DNA of 64,000 nucleotides from Actinomadura meyerae. GTDB taxonomy: Bacteria; Actinomycetota; Actinomycetes; Streptosporangiales; Streptosporangiaceae. The notes under the pieces were generated by a model. It did no database searches and was not told the DNA's origin. It was given only the letters and a program-made list of their open reading frames with translations. The translations under genes were made by a program, and so were the position numbers. Below, piece by piece: positions 40,183 through 49,000 of the stretch. Location of the stretch: positions 1 to 64,000 of the forward strand of contig NZ_FZOR01000015.1 in NCBI RefSeq assembly GCF_900188445.1. Reading direction: 5' to 3'. Each line of letters opens with the position of its first letter. Within the stretch, counting starts at the first letter, position 1.

Positions 40183-40992
40183 TCATGGTTTCCGGCCGAC
40201 GCCGCAGGCGGCGTCCACCTCCGGCGGCGGGCCGAACGGGCTCGGGTCGGGCCGCCACCGCGAGGTCGGCACGATGCCCGGTTCGAGCAGCTCCAAGCCC
40301 TCGAAGAAGCCGGCCAGCTCCTCCGGAGAGCGGTCCACGTACGGGGTCGAGCCCTGCTCCACCGCGATCTTGACGGCCTCCTCGCGGGCCTTCCTGTCGA
40401 CGCTGCCGGTGCCGTCGTTGAGGGCCAGGAAGCTGCCCGGCGCGAGCGCGTCCACCAGGCGGCGGACGATCGCCGTCGCCTCGGCGTCGTCCACCACGTT
40501 CCCCATGATCCCGAACATGATCAGCCCGACCGGCGCGGCGAAGTCGAGGGTGCGCGCGGCCTCCGCCAGGATCCGCTCCGGATCGCGGACGTCGCACTCG
40601 ACGTAGTCGGTTCTGCCCTCGGGCCGCCCGACCAGCAGCGCCCGCGCGTGCACCAGGACGAGCGGATCGTTGTCGACGTACACCACCCGCGTCTCGGGCG
40701 CGATGCGCTGCGCGACCTCGTGGGTGTTGTCGTGGGTCGGCAGGCCGGTGCCGACGTCCAGGAACTGCCGGACGCCCTCGGCCTCGGCGAGGTGGCGGAC
40801 CACGCGGCCGAGGGCGGCGCGGGAGTGCCGGGCGACGTCGCCGACGCCCGGGTACGCGGCGGCGACCTGGTCGCCGACCTGCTTGTCGATCTCGTAGTAG
40901 TCCTTGCCGCCGACCCAGTAGTTCCACATTCGGGCCGGATGCGGGCGGGACGTGTCGATTCGGGATGATTCGCTGGCGGACATGGCGCTCAT
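40183..40992 (-). CDS. SAM-dependent methyltransferase, DUF574/Methyltransf_19 type
   Basis: Possible starts are ATG 41019, 40992 or 40983; I use 40992, but no strong ribosome site decides it. The ~269-residue protein has the family markers 'HPARMWNYWVGGKDYYEIDK', 'VRQFLDVGTGLPTHDNTHEV' (SAM-binding glycine motif), 'VVYVDNDPLVLVHARALL' and 'APVGLIMFGIMGNVVDDA'. These enzymes are very common in actinomycetes, often beside XRE/DUF5753 regulators, and their methyl acceptor is unknown. A second member is at 58367-59212. This copy stands alone and is divergent from YchJ. Confidence 0.88.
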   Translation of the reverse strand: MSAMSASESSRIDTSRPHPARMWNYWVGGKDYYEIDKQVGDQVAAAYPGVGDVARHSRAALGRVVRHLAEAEGVRQFLDVGTGLPTHDNTHEVAQRIAPETRVVYVDNDPLVLVHARALLVGRPEGRTDYVECDVRDPERILAEAARTLDFAAPVGLIMFGIMGNVVDDAEATAIVRRLVDALAPGSFLALNDGTGSVDRKAREEAVKIAVEQGSTPYVDRSPEELAGFFEGLELLEPGIVPTSRWRPDPSPFGPPPEVDAACGVGRKP

Positions 40993-41033
40993 CGTCGCCG
41001 CGGGCATGCCGTGCCGCAAGGCACAATTCGGTT

Positions 41034-41426
41034 GTGGCCAGAAAATGTCCGTGCGGCGTCGGCGCCCGGTACCGGGACTGCTGCGGCCGGTTGCACCGGG
41101 GCGAGGGTTCGGCGGAGACCGCCGGGGAGCTGATGCGGTCGCGGTTCAGCGCGTTCGCCGTCGAGGACGAGGCGTACCTGCTGCGGACGTGGCATCCGGC
41201 GACCCGCCCGGAGCGCGTCGGCTTCGACGGCGGCACCCGCTGGACGGGGCTCGACATCGTCCGGGAGGAGGCCGGCGGCCCGGCGGACGAGAGGGGCGTC
41301 GTGGAGTTCCGGGCGCACTACCTGGCGGACGGGCGGCCCGGCGCGATGCACGAGGTCAGCCGGTTCGTCCGCCAGGACGGCGCGTGGGTCTACGTCCGCG
41401 GCAAGATCATCGACCCGGACGGCTAG
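41034..41426 (+). CDS. YchJ-family (UPF0225) protein
   Basis: I place the start at GTG 41034, giving 'VARKCPCGVGARYRDCCGRL', the zinc-binding cysteine cluster that opens YchJ/SEC-C-like proteins. The remaining ~110 residues are an NTF2-like domain ('RSRFSAFAVEDEAYLLRTWH', 'GVVEFRAHYLADGRPGAMHE'). The 130-residue length is typical. The function is unknown; the family pairs a small zinc knuckle with a cystatin-like fold. Its last four bases overlap the end of the convergent cupin gene. Confidence 0.87.
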   Translation: MARKCPCGVGARYRDCCGRLHRGEGSAETAGELMRSRFSAFAVEDEAYLLRTWHPATRPERVGFDGGTRWTGLDIVREEAGGPADERGVVEFRAHYLADGRPGAMHEVSRFVRQDGAWVYVRGKIIDPDG

Positions 41427-41830
41427 GCCCGGTCCCATTCCGGGACGGCGCCGGGCGCGTGCAGGCAGAAGTCGGGAGCGCCTTCGAGGGCCCTCTCCTC
41501 ACCGCCCGGCGTGTACGTCACGATGAGGCGCAGCGGCCGCCACGTCGCGTTGTACGTGGAGTGCCAGGCGCCCTTCGGGATGTGGACGGCGTCGCCCTCG
41601 CCGATCCGGAAGGGCTCCCCGTCGTCCACCATCTGCGTCGCCTCACCGGAGATCACGTAGATGACCTCCTCGGCGCCGGGGTGGTTGTGCCGCGCGTGGC
41701 CCTTCCCCGGGTTGACGATCACCTCGCCCAGCGTGCTGCCCGCGCCCGCGACGCTCGACGGGGTGACGAACCACTTGATGGACCCCCAGTCGAACGACAT
41801 CGTGGCCACGTCGTCGGGACCGACTCGCAT
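41423..41830 (-). CDS. Cupin-domain protein
   Basis: The 135-residue single-domain cupin has motif 1 'NPGKGHARHNHPGAEEVIYV' (His, His, Glu metal ligands) and motif 2 'GDAVHIPKGAWHSTYN' (final His). It starts at ATG 41830 directly after the stop of the PEP-hydrolase-like gene, so it is the last gene of that operon. It may bind a metal and a small organic ligand, either as an enzyme (isomerase or dioxygenase) or a sensor. The shared operon suggests its substrate belongs to the same unknown pathway. Confidence 0.88.
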   Translation of the reverse strand: MRVGPDDVATMSFDWGSIKWFVTPSSVAGAGSTLGEVIVNPGKGHARHNHPGAEEVIYVISGEATQMVDDGEPFRIGEGDAVHIPKGAWHSTYNATWRPLRLIVTYTPGGEERALEGAPDFCLHAPGAVPEWDRA

Positions 41831-42652
41831 TCACAGCTCCAGGTTCTTGAAGGCGGCGACCTGCTCGGTGATGGCCCGCTCGGTCGGCAGGCGCTCGACG
41901 GACGAGGCGCCGAAGAAGCCGACGACGCCCTCCGTGCGCGACAGGACGTAGGCGGCGTCCTCGGGTTCGGCGATGGGCCCGCCGTGGCACAGCACGACGA
42001 TGTCGGGGCGGGCGGCGTACGCGGCGTCCCGCATGGCCTGGACCCGCTCGACCGCCTCGTCCAGCGTCAGCGCGGTGCCCGCGCCGATGCTGCCCTTGGT
42101 GGTGAGCCCGACGTGCGGGACGAGGACGTCCGCGCCGGCCTCCGCCATGGCGCGCGCCTGGTCCTCGTCGAAGACGTACGGGGCGGTGACCAGGCCGCGC
42201 TCGTGCGCGAGCCGCACCATCTCGACCTCCAGGGCGTAGCCCATGCCGGTCTCTTCGAGGTTCTGCCGGAACACGCCGTCGTAGAGGCCCACCGTCGGGA
42301 AGTTCTGGACGCCCGCGAACCCCATCGCCTTCAGCTGGTCGAGGAAGACGGGCATCACCCGGAACGGGTCGGTGCCGCACACTCCGGCGAGGACCGGGGT
42401 GTTCCTCACCACCGGCAGCACCTCGGACGCCATCTCCACCACGATCTGGTTGGCGTCCCCGTAGGGCAGCAGCCCGGCCAGCGACCCGCGCCCGGCCATC
42501 CGGTACCGGCCCGAGTTGTAGATGATGATCAGGTCGACGCCGCCGGCCTCCGCGCACTTGGCGGACAGCCCGGTGCCCGCCCCGGCGCCGATGATCGGCT
42601 TGCCCTCGGCGGTGGCGGTGCGCAGCCGGAACAGGACCGTGTCGCGGTTCAT
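41831..42652 (-). CDS. Phosphoenolpyruvate hydrolase-family TIM-barrel protein
   Basis: The start is ATG 42652, overlapping the stop of the Tm-1-like gene by four bases. The 273-residue protein matches the PEP hydrolase-like family (TIM barrel of the isocitrate-lyase/PEP-mutase superfamily). Marker segments are '[20 protein letters not shown]', '[20 protein letters not shown]', '[15 protein letters not shown]' and '[17 protein letters not shown]'. In plants and fungi this domain is fused to the Tm-1 domain seen in the upstream gene; here they are separate but coupled. The true substrate is unproven. Confidence 0.9.
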   Translation of the reverse strand: MNRDTVLFRLRTATAEGKPIIGAGAGTGLSAKCAEAGGVDLIIIYNSGRYRMAGRGSLAGLLPYGDANQIVVEMASEVLPVVRNTPVLAGVCGTDPFRVMPVFLDQLKAMGFAGVQNFPTVGLYDGVFRQNLEETGMGYALEVEMVRLAHERGLVTAPYVFDEDQARAMAEAGADVLVPHVGLTTKGSIGAGTALTLDEAVERVQAMRDAAYAARPDIVVLCHGGPIAEPEDAAYVLSRTEGVVGFFGASSVERLPTERAITEQVAAFKNLEL

Positions 42653-43848
42653 CGCGCCCCCTCCGTGATCAGCCGGTGCAGCCGGTCGGCCATCGCGCGG
42701 CCGAACGCCGGGTCGTTGATGTCCATGTCGAGCCTTTCGGTCTCCACGGCGCCCTCCATGGCCGCGAAGCACGCCTCGTCCGCCTCCGGATCGTGGAACG
42801 GCATGCCCTCGGTGTCCAGCGCCGACACGCCCCGCAGGGGCAGGAACAGCACGGTCGGGCCGGTCGCCGCGGCGAGCTTGCCCGCGACCCGCCGCCCGAG
42901 TTCGGCCATCTCGTCCCGCGTCGTGCGCATCAGCGTCACGGTCGGGTTGTGGACGTAGAGGTTGCGGTCCCGGAAGCGCTCCGGGACCGTCGCCAGCGGC
43001 CCGAAGTTGACCATGTCGAGCGCGCCGGGCGCCACGACCTGCGGTATACCGGTCCGGCCCGCCGCCGTGAGCCGGTCGGGCCCGGCCGACAGGACGCCGC
43101 CGACGAGGTCGTCCGCCAGCTCCGTCGTGGTCAGGTCCAGGACGCCGGCCAGCAGCCCGCTCTCCGCGAGCCCTTCGAGCGCCTTCCCGCCGGCGCCGGT
43201 CGCGTGGAAGACGAGCACCTCGTAGCCCAGCTCGTCCAGGCGCTCGCGCGCCGCCTCCACCGCCGGCGTGGTCACCCCGAACATGGACGCCCCGACGAGC
43301 GGACGGTCGTCCATGACCGGGGACGGCGCCGCGTACGCCTTCGCCATCCCGGCCACCGCTGCCGCCGCGTTCCCCAGGACGAGCCTGGACACGCGGTTCA
43401 CGCCCGCGATGTCGACGACGCTGTACATCATCGCCACGTCCTTGGCCCCGACATAGGGCGCGACGTCCCCGGCCGCCATCGTGGACACGATCAGCTTGGG
43501 CACGCCGATCGGCAGGTCCCGGACGGCCCGCGCCGCGATCGACGACCCGCCGCTGCCGCCCACGGCGAGGACGGCGTCGACCCGGTCGAGCCCGGCGAGG
43601 ACGGCCGCCGCGCCCTCCCCCATCGCGGTGACGGCCGCTCCGCGGTCACCGGCGTCGCGCAGCTCCCGAAGGGACGTCCCCCCGGCCCGCGCGACCTCCT
43701 CCGCGGAGACGTCGGCCTCCGCCTGCGGCGGCCCGACGCCCGCGTCCACGAGGACCACGTCGCAGCCCAGCCGGCCCAGCCGCTCGCGCAGCCAGGCGTA
43801 CTCCTCCCCTTTGGTGTCGAGCGTTCCCACCAAGACCACGGTCGCCAT
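42649..43848 (-). CDS. Tm-1-like ATP-binding protein (UPF0261)
   Basis: The 399-residue protein belongs to UPF0261, related to the N-terminal half of the tomato Tm-1 antiviral protein. It has '[20 protein letters not shown]', '[20 protein letters not shown]', '[20 protein letters not shown]' (the glycine-rich ATP-binding region) and '[14 protein letters not shown]'. It is the first gene of the Tm-1/PEP-hydrolase/cupin operon. In bacteria the pair is thought to act in small-molecule metabolism, but the reaction is unknown. The operon is divergent from the GntR regulator at 44032, across a 20-bp repeat array. Confidence 0.92.
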   Translation of the reverse strand: MATVVLVGTLDTKGEEYAWLRERLGRLGCDVVLVDAGVGPPQAEADVSAEEVARAGGTSLRELRDAGDRGAAVTAMGEGAAAVLAGLDRVDAVLAVGGSGGSSIAARAVRDLPIGVPKLIVSTMAAGDVAPYVGAKDVAMMYSVVDIAGVNRVSRLVLGNAAAAVAGMAKAYAAPSPVMDDRPLVGASMFGVTTPAVEAARERLDELGYEVLVFHATGAGGKALEGLAESGLLAGVLDLTTTELADDLVGGVLSAGPDRLTAAGRTGIPQVVAPGALDMVNFGPLATVPERFRDRNLYVHNPTVTLMRTTRDEMAELGRRVAGKLAAATGPTVLFLPLRGVSALDTEGMPFHDPEADEACFAAMEGAVETERLDMDINDPAFGRAMADRLHRLITEGAR

Positions 43849-43885
43849 GAACGATCACTTCCCGCGCGGCCGTCAGTCCAACCGG

Positions 43886-43956
43886 CGCAAAGTCCGTCCC
43901 ACCCGCGCAACGCCCGTCCCACGCGCGCAACGTCCGTCCCACCCGCGCAACGTCCG
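43886..43956. promoter_or_regulatory. 20-bp iterated repeat (3.5 copies) between divergent promoters
   Basis: CGCAACGTCCGTCCCACCCG is repeated at 43886, 43906 and 43926, with a partial copy at 43946; copies differ by one or two bases. The period is close to two helical turns, so all copies face the same side of the DNA. The array fills the space between the Tm-1 operon (start 43848) and the GntR gene (start 44032). That fits a cooperative binding array for the GntR protein, although slippage without function is possible. Confidence 0.6.
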
Positions 43957-44031
43957 GGCAACGGGCCGGCTGCGACCATTCGGGCAGGAGCCCGCGCACA
44001 ACGATCAGCTACCCCGCACGCCGGAGTGACC

Positions 44032-44775
44032 GTGACCCGACCCGCATATCTCCGCATCGCCGATGAACTGCGCAAACAGATCGTCGAGGGGCGCCTGGTC
44101 CCGGGCGACCGGGTCCCCTCCCGCTACAAGCTCGCCGGCCTGCACGGCGTCTCCGACCGGGTGGCGGTCGAGGCCGTCCGGCTGCTGGTGTCCGAGGGCT
44201 ACGTGGTGTCCCGCTCGGGCAGCGGCACGTACGTGCGGCGGCGCCCGCCGGTGCGGCGCCTCACGAGCGGCTGGTACCGCGCCAACGGACGCGCGGGCAG
44301 CCCGTTCCGCGCGGACATGGAGGCGCAGGGCCACGCCGGGACGTGGCTGGCGGTCTCGGAGACCGGCACGGCGTCGCCGGAGGTGGCCGACCGTCTCCGC
44401 ATCCGCACGGGCGAGCCGGTAATGGTGACGCGCTACACCTTCCTCGCGGGCGACCAGCGGGTCATGCTGTCCACGTCGTGGGAGCCGCTCGACCTGACCC
44501 GGGACACGCCGGTCATGAAGCCGGAGGAGGGACCGTACGCCGGGGCGGGGGTCGTCGCGCGGATGCGGGCCATCGGGCGGGACGTCGCGCACGCCACCGA
44601 GGTCGTCACGGCGCGCACCGTCCTCGCCGAGGAGGCCGAGCGGCTGCACGCGCCGATGGGGTCCATCGTGATGGTGATCCGGCGCACCTACACCGCGGAC
44701 CGGCCCGTCGAGACCGCCGACATCGTCGTCCCCGCGGACCGCTACGAACTCTCCTACACGGTGCCCGTCGAGTGA
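44032..44775 (+). CDS. GntR-family regulator, HutC/UTRA subgroup
   Basis: The start is GTG 44032 with CCGGAG just upstream; another GTG two codons earlier is possible. The 247-residue protein has an N-terminal GntR winged helix (1-70: 'YLRIADELRKQIVEGRLVPG', 'VAVEAVRLLVSEGYVVSRSG', 'SGTYV'). A UTRA ligand domain follows (about 90-240: 'ADRLRIRTGEPVMVTRYTFL', 'MVIRRTYTADRPVETADIVV'). HutC-type proteins repress a catabolic operon until its substrate or intermediate binds. The divergent Tm-1/PEP-hydrolase/cupin operon is the natural target. The last codons are part of an 18-bp tandem repeat. Confidence 0.92.
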   Translation: MTRPAYLRIADELRKQIVEGRLVPGDRVPSRYKLAGLHGVSDRVAVEAVRLLVSEGYVVSRSGSGTYVRRRPPVRRLTSGWYRANGRAGSPFRADMEAQGHAGTWLAVSETGTASPEVADRLRIRTGEPVMVTRYTFLAGDQRVMLSTSWEPLDLTRDTPVMKPEEGPYAGAGVVARMRAIGRDVAHATEVVTARTVLAEEAERLHAPMGSIVMVIRRTYTADRPVETADIVVPADRYELSYTVPVE

Positions 44776-44814
44776 CCCGTGCCCGTCGAGTGACCCGTGC
44801 CCGTCGAGTGAGCC
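44761..44814 (+). repeat. 18-bp tandem repeat x3 duplicating the end of the GntR gene
   Basis: GTGCCCGTCGAGTGACCC at 44761 encodes the gene's last four residues (VPVE) and its stop. It is repeated exactly at 44779 and with one change at 44797. Because the unit is six codons, three TGA stops lie in one frame. The array ends 16 bases before the convergent ABC ATPase stop. Confidence 0.96.
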
Positions 44815-44830
44815 GGGTCCCCGGGCGGGG

Positions 44831-45526
44831 TCAGCCGGCCGGGACGGACGCCTCGGTGATGACGCCGTCCTCCAGGCTGAGCACCCGGTCGGCCTCGGAG
44901 AGCAGGTTCTGGTCGTGCGTGGCCACCAGGACGGTGACGCCCTCGCTGGCCACGACGGCGCGCAGCAGCGGCATGATGGCGGCGGCCGTCTCGGAGTCGA
45001 GCTGGCCGGTCGGCTCGTCGGCCAGCAGCAGCCGCGGGCGGTTGGCGAGGGCCCGCGCGATCGCGACCCGCTGCCGCTGACCGCCGGACAGCTCGTAGGG
45101 GCGCTGCGCGGCGTGGTCGCCGAGCCCGACCAGGCCGAGCAGGACGCGGACGCGCTCGTCGCGCTCCTTGGGGTCGGTCCGGACGAGCCGCAGCGGCACC
45201 TCGACGTTCTCGGCGGCCGACAGCACCGGGATCAGCCCGTGGGACTGGAAGACGTAGCCGATGTGGTCGCGGCGCAGCGCCAGCAGGTCGTTCTCGGGGA
45301 GCGTCCCGACGTTCTTCCCGTCCACGTGGACGGTGCCGCCGTCCGGGGTGTCGAGGCCGCCGATCAGGTTGAGCAGCGTCGTCTTGCCGGAGCCGGACCG
45401 GCCCTTGATCGCGACGAGCTGCCCGGCGTCGACGCTGAACGACGCGCCGCGCAGCGCCGGGACCTCGATCTTCCCGGTGCGGTAGACGCGGGTCAGGTCC
45501 TCGACGGCCACCATCGCGTCACTCAT
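44831..45526 (-). CDS. MacB/LolD-type ABC ATPase
   Basis: The 231-residue ATPase has Walker A 'GRSGSGKTT', Q-loop 'YVFQSHGLIPVL', signature 'LSGGQRQR', Walker B 'LLLADEPTGQLD' and H-loop 'THDQ', all intact. This type drives FtsX/MacB permeases that move lipids, peptides or force across the membrane by mechanotransmission, not classical transport. It overlaps the upstream ATPase gene by eight bases and is the last gene of a four-gene operon with two permeases. Confidence 0.93.
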   Translation of the reverse strand: MSDAMVAVEDLTRVYRTGKIEVPALRGASFSVDAGQLVAIKGRSGSGKTTLLNLIGGLDTPDGGTVHVDGKNVGTLPENDLLALRRDHIGYVFQSHGLIPVLSAAENVEVPLRLVRTDPKERDERVRVLLGLVGLGDHAAQRPYELSGGQRQRVAIARALANRPRLLLADEPTGQLDSETAAAIMPLLRAVVASEGVTVLVATHDQNLLSEADRVLSLEDGVITEASVPAG

Positions 45527-46436
45527 CGGTCTCCTTCCGGTCCGGCCAGACGCCGACGTGGTCGCTCTCCAGGGCGAGGCGGACGCGGTCGCGCAGGTCG
45601 AGGGCCTCGGTGAACGCGGCGGGCAGCTGGACGCGCCCGGCGCGGTCGAGGAGGGCGTACTCCTCGGCGGTGCCGCCGCCGCGGCGGACCTCGACGCTGG
45701 TGCGGCCGTCGCGGATCCCGACCGTGCGGTCGACGCGCTCGGACACCTGCGCGTCGTGGGTGACGACGACGGTGGTGGTGCCGAGCTCCTCGTTGACGCG
45801 GCGCAGCGCGTCGAACACCCCGGCGGCGGTGGCGGTGTCGAGCTCGCCGGTGGGCTCGTCGGCGAGCACGACCTTGGGCTCGTTGGCGACGGCGACGGCG
45901 ATCGCGATCCGCTGCTGCTGGCCGCCGGACAGCTCGGCGGGGCGCCGGTTCGCGCAGTCGCCGACGTCCAGCATGCCGAGCAGCTCGGCGGCGCGGGTGG
46001 CGCGCTCGCGCCGGGACCGCCCGGCGAACCGCATGGGCAGCTCGACGTTCTGCACGGCGGTCAGGTACGGCAGGAGGTTGCGGGACGTCTGCTGCCAGAT
46101 GAACCCGACCTGCTCGCGGCGGAAGCGGAGCCGCTCCTTGGACGCCATGGTGAGCAGGTCGGACCCGGCGACGCGGGCGACGCCGGCGGTCGGCACGTCC
46201 AGCCCGGACAGGATGTTCAGCAGCGTCGACTTGCCGGAGCCGGACGCGCCGACGATGGCGATCAGCTCGCCGGGGTCCACGAGCAGGTCGAGGCCCTGGA
46301 GGGCGACGACCTCGACGCCGTCGGTCTTGTAGATGCGGACGAGGTTGTCGCAGACGATGTGGGCGCCCTCGCCGTAGACGGGCCCGCGTTCGGCTGCGCG
46401 GCGTTCCAGTTCCGCGAGGTCGGGTGCGTCGGTCAT
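45519..46436 (-). CDS. MacB/LolD-type ABC ATPase with C-terminal extension
   Basis: The 305-residue protein has an N-terminal ~40-residue lead, then Walker A 'GASGSGKST', 'FIWQQTSRNLLPYLTAVQNV', signature 'LSGGQQQR', Walker B 'VVLADEPTGELD' and H-loop 'THD'. After the ABC domain come about 60 residues ('GTAEEYALLDRAGRVQLPAA' onward) resembling an AbrB-like swapped-hairpin, an addition seen in some actinobacterial ATPases of this group. Its ATG overlaps the permease stop by one base (TGATG). The operon codes two different ATPases for two different permeases, so a hetero-assembly is possible. Confidence 0.92.
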   Translation of the reverse strand: MTDAPDLAELERRAAERGPVYGEGAHIVCDNLVRIYKTDGVEVVALQGLDLLVDPGELIAIVGASGSGKSTLLNILSGLDVPTAGVARVAGSDLLTMASKERLRFRREQVGFIWQQTSRNLLPYLTAVQNVELPMRFAGRSRRERATRAAELLGMLDVGDCANRRPAELSGGQQQRIAIAVAVANEPKVVLADEPTGELDTATAAGVFDALRRVNEELGTTTVVVTHDAQVSERVDRTVGIRDGRTSVEVRRGGGTAEEYALLDRAGRVQLPAAFTEALDLRDRVRLALESDHVGVWPDRKETDE

Positions 46437-49000
46437 CAGTCCCCCGTTCTCAGGACGGTGCCGGGGCGGGTGTCGAAGAGCCGGTCGACGGCGACGGCCG
46501 CGGCGGCGGCGAGCAGCAGCGCGCCCGCGAGGCCGAGCAGCGCGGGAAGGCCGGGCGTGTGGGCGGTGACGGCGAAGCCTCCGGTGTAGGGGCGCAGGTC
46601 GACGACGGGCCCGGTGATCTCGGGCAGCAGCAGGCCGAGCACCCAGCCGGCGCCGACCGCGCAGACGAGCACGGGCGCGATCTCGACGAGCGCGAGACCG
46701 CGGCTCTGCCTCCGGCTGAGGCCGAGGGCGCGCAGGTGGGCGACGGTGCGGCCGCGTGCGCGCGCGCCGACGACCAGGACGAGCAGCACCGCGAGCAGGC
46801 CGTACGCGCCGCCGATGAGCGCCCCGTCGCGGAACGTCTCGTGGACGACCGTCACCAGGGGCGCGTCGGTCATGGCCTTCTCGACGTCCCGGCGCAGCCG
46901 TACGTCCCGGCCGGGGGCGGCGGCGCGCAGGGCGCGGGCGTCCACGTCGCCGGTGACGAACACCTGGGACGGGAAGCCCTTCTCACCGGCGATCAGCTTG
47001 TACGGGACGAGGGCGAACGCGGTGCCCGGCCCCTGCCCGGGGAAGTGCTCGATCTGCCCGGCGGGCTTCACCTCGACCGGGGACATCCCCGGGCGGGCCA
47101 GTGTCACCTTGCCGGTCCCGAGGGTGCGGGCGGCGAGCGGCGACAGGTAGACGCCGTCTCCGGACGGGAGGTCCGGCACGCCGGGCGCGAGGTCGCGGTA
47201 GGCGTCGAGGTCCACGCCGACCAGCGTCAGCGGCGCCGGATCCGAGGTGCTGGACACCCCGGTGATGATCCGGGCCGGGAGCGCGCCCCGCACGCCGGGC
47301 AGGGCGCGGATGCGGGCCAGCGCCGCGTCGTCCACCGGCCCGGCCTCGATGCGCGCGTCGCCTCCGGTGTCCGACCAGGACGCGCGGGCCTGGCCGTCCC
47401 GCAGGGCGGTGTCGACGGTGGCGGTGAAGCCGGCGACGGTCGCGGCCAGCAGCAGAACGGCGAGCGGCAGCGCCCCCACGAGGCTCTGCCGGGACGCGCG
47501 GGCCACGCCGAGGAACGCGACCGCGCCGCTGCGGCGCCGCAGCAGCGGCCCGGCGGCGCGCAGCAGGTAGGGGTAGCCGCGCAGGACGAGCACACCGAGC
47601 GCCGCGCCGAGCAGCACCGGGACGGCGGCCACGAGCGGGTCGGTCCCGGCGGACGCGCCGCGCCGGCGCAGCAGCACCACGCCGATCACGGCGAGCACGA
47701 CCAGCAGCGCGTCGAGGACGAGCCGCCGCGCCGACGGCCGCGCGGACACGAGGTCGTCGCGGCGGTCGGCGACCGAGCCGAGGCCGCCGCCGCGCTCCCG
47801 CCACACCATGGCCGCGGAGACGAGCAGCGCGGCGAGCACCAGCGCGGCGACCGCACAGGCGGACACGGGCTGCGGCGGACCGGCGTCCAGCAGGCGGCCC
47901 GCGCCGTAGCCGAGCAGGGCGGCGGGGACGGTGGCGAGCGCGGTGAGCCCGACGGCGGGCGCGGCGATCTGGCGCAGCGACGCGCCGCGCGCCCGCATCG
48001 TGCCGAGCACCGGCCGGAGCCGGTCGCCGAGCAGCCCGGCGGCGAGCAGCAGCGCCCCGGCGGCGACGGCGGCGAGCCCGCCGAGCGCGAGGCCGAGCAC
48101 GGACTTGGCGGTGTGCAGGCGTCCGGCGAACTCGCCCAGCCGGTCGTCGAGCGCGGTGACGACGTCGCAGGAGAAGAACCCGGCGCGGCCGCGGACGGCG
48201 GACCGCAGCGCGTCGAGGTCGGCGGCCATGGCGGCGGCGTCGTCCGCGCCGACGGCGCCGACGCGGATCGGGAAGCGCCAGCTGAAGGTGAACTGCGTGG
48301 CCCCCTCGCGCGCGAGCCGCGAGTACCCGCCCGCGTCCAGCAGCGCGGTGCCCGCGTCGGCCTCGGTGCCGTCGCCGCCGAGGCTCTCCTTCACCGGGTG
48401 CAGCATGCGGGCGCGGGGCGACCAGAACGGGTCGGCGGCGTTCACCGGCTCGTACAGGCCGGTGATCCGGACGGTGACGCCGCGCACGGTGATCCGGTCC
48501 CCGACCTTGTAGCCGAGCTGTTCGGCGTACCGCTCGGCGACCAGGATCCGGATGTCGCCGCTGCTCTCGGTCGGCGGGTTGAACGCGCGCGTCCCCGCGA
48601 CGAGGCGGAGGCGGGTGAACGCGCCGAGGTCCCAGCTCAGGTACAGCAGGCGCGGGGCGTCGAACTCGCCCTCGACGGGCATCCGCTCGGCGGTGACCGA
48701 CGCCTCCGGCTCGCCCGCGGCCGCGCGCAGCGAGGCGGGCAGCATCTGCTGCCAGGTGACGTTGTTGCCCTCCAGCGCCGCCTGGCTGGGCACCGCGGCC
48801 CACGCCTCGCCGCCCTGGGCCTTGCCCTCGATGCGGATGTCGGCGTCGGCTCCGGCGGCGGCCGCGGCGGCGCGGTCGTATCCGGCCGCGGTGCGGGCGG
48901 GGACGGCGACCGCGAGCAGCGCCGACAGCAGCGACAGCACGGCCAGCGCGGCGAGCGGCGCCCACTGCGCCCGCGCCAGCCGCAGGGCGGTGCCTCTCAT
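46436..49000 (-). CDS. FtsX-like ABC permease, 854 aa
   Basis: The ATG at 49000 overlaps the previous permease stop by four bases. The protein starts with a membrane helix ('WAPLAALAVLSLLSALLAVA') and a large extracytoplasmic domain to about residue 290. Membrane blocks follow with 'AKSVLGLALGGLAAVAAGAL' and 'AAVPVLLGAALGVLVLRGYP', then a second external region and a final FtsX block ('GRTVAHLRALGLSRRQSRGL', 'VLVCAVGAGWVLGLLLPEI'). It belongs to the MacB/FtsX family and probably couples ATP use to an extracellular event such as envelope lipid or hydrolase control. No partner lipoprotein or hydrolase is encoded beside it. Confidence 0.9.
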   Translation of the reverse strand: MRGTALRLARAQWAPLAALAVLSLLSALLAVAVPARTAAGYDRAAAAAAGADADIRIEGKAQGGEAWAAVPSQAALEGNNVTWQQMLPASLRAAAGEPEASVTAERMPVEGEFDAPRLLYLSWDLGAFTRLRLVAGTRAFNPPTESSGDIRILVAERYAEQLGYKVGDRITVRGVTVRITGLYEPVNAADPFWSPRARMLHPVKESLGGDGTEADAGTALLDAGGYSRLAREGATQFTFSWRFPIRVGAVGADDAAAMAADLDALRSAVRGRAGFFSCDVVTALDDRLGEFAGRLHTAKSVLGLALGGLAAVAAGALLLAAGLLGDRLRPVLGTMRARGASLRQIAAPAVGLTALATVPAALLGYGAGRLLDAGPPQPVSACAVAALVLAALLVSAAMVWRERGGGLGSVADRRDDLVSARPSARRLVLDALLVVLAVIGVVLLRRRGASAGTDPLVAAVPVLLGAALGVLVLRGYPYLLRAAGPLLRRRSGAVAFLGVARASRQSLVGALPLAVLLLAATVAGFTATVDTALRDGQARASWSDTGGDARIEAGPVDDAALARIRALPGVRGALPARIITGVSSTSDPAPLTLVGVDLDAYRDLAPGVPDLPSGDGVYLSPLAARTLGTGKVTLARPGMSPVEVKPAGQIEHFPGQGPGTAFALVPYKLIAGEKGFPSQVFVTGDVDARALRAAAPGRDVRLRRDVEKAMTDAPLVTVVHETFRDGALIGGAYGLLAVLLVLVVGARARGRTVAHLRALGLSRRQSRGLALVEIAPVLVCAVGAGWVLGLLLPEITGPVVDLRPYTGGFAVTAHTPGLPALLGLAGALLLAAAAAVAVDRLFDTRPGTVLRTGD

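Noticed and set aside
41423..43848. Antiviral defence island based on Tm-1 homology
   Set aside because: Bacterial UPF0261/PEP-hydrolase pairs are common metabolic-looking operons. No nuclease, toxin or other defence gene accompanies them here.
43886..43956. CRISPR-like array
   Set aside because: The 20-bp units are directly adjacent with no spacers, and no cas genes are present.
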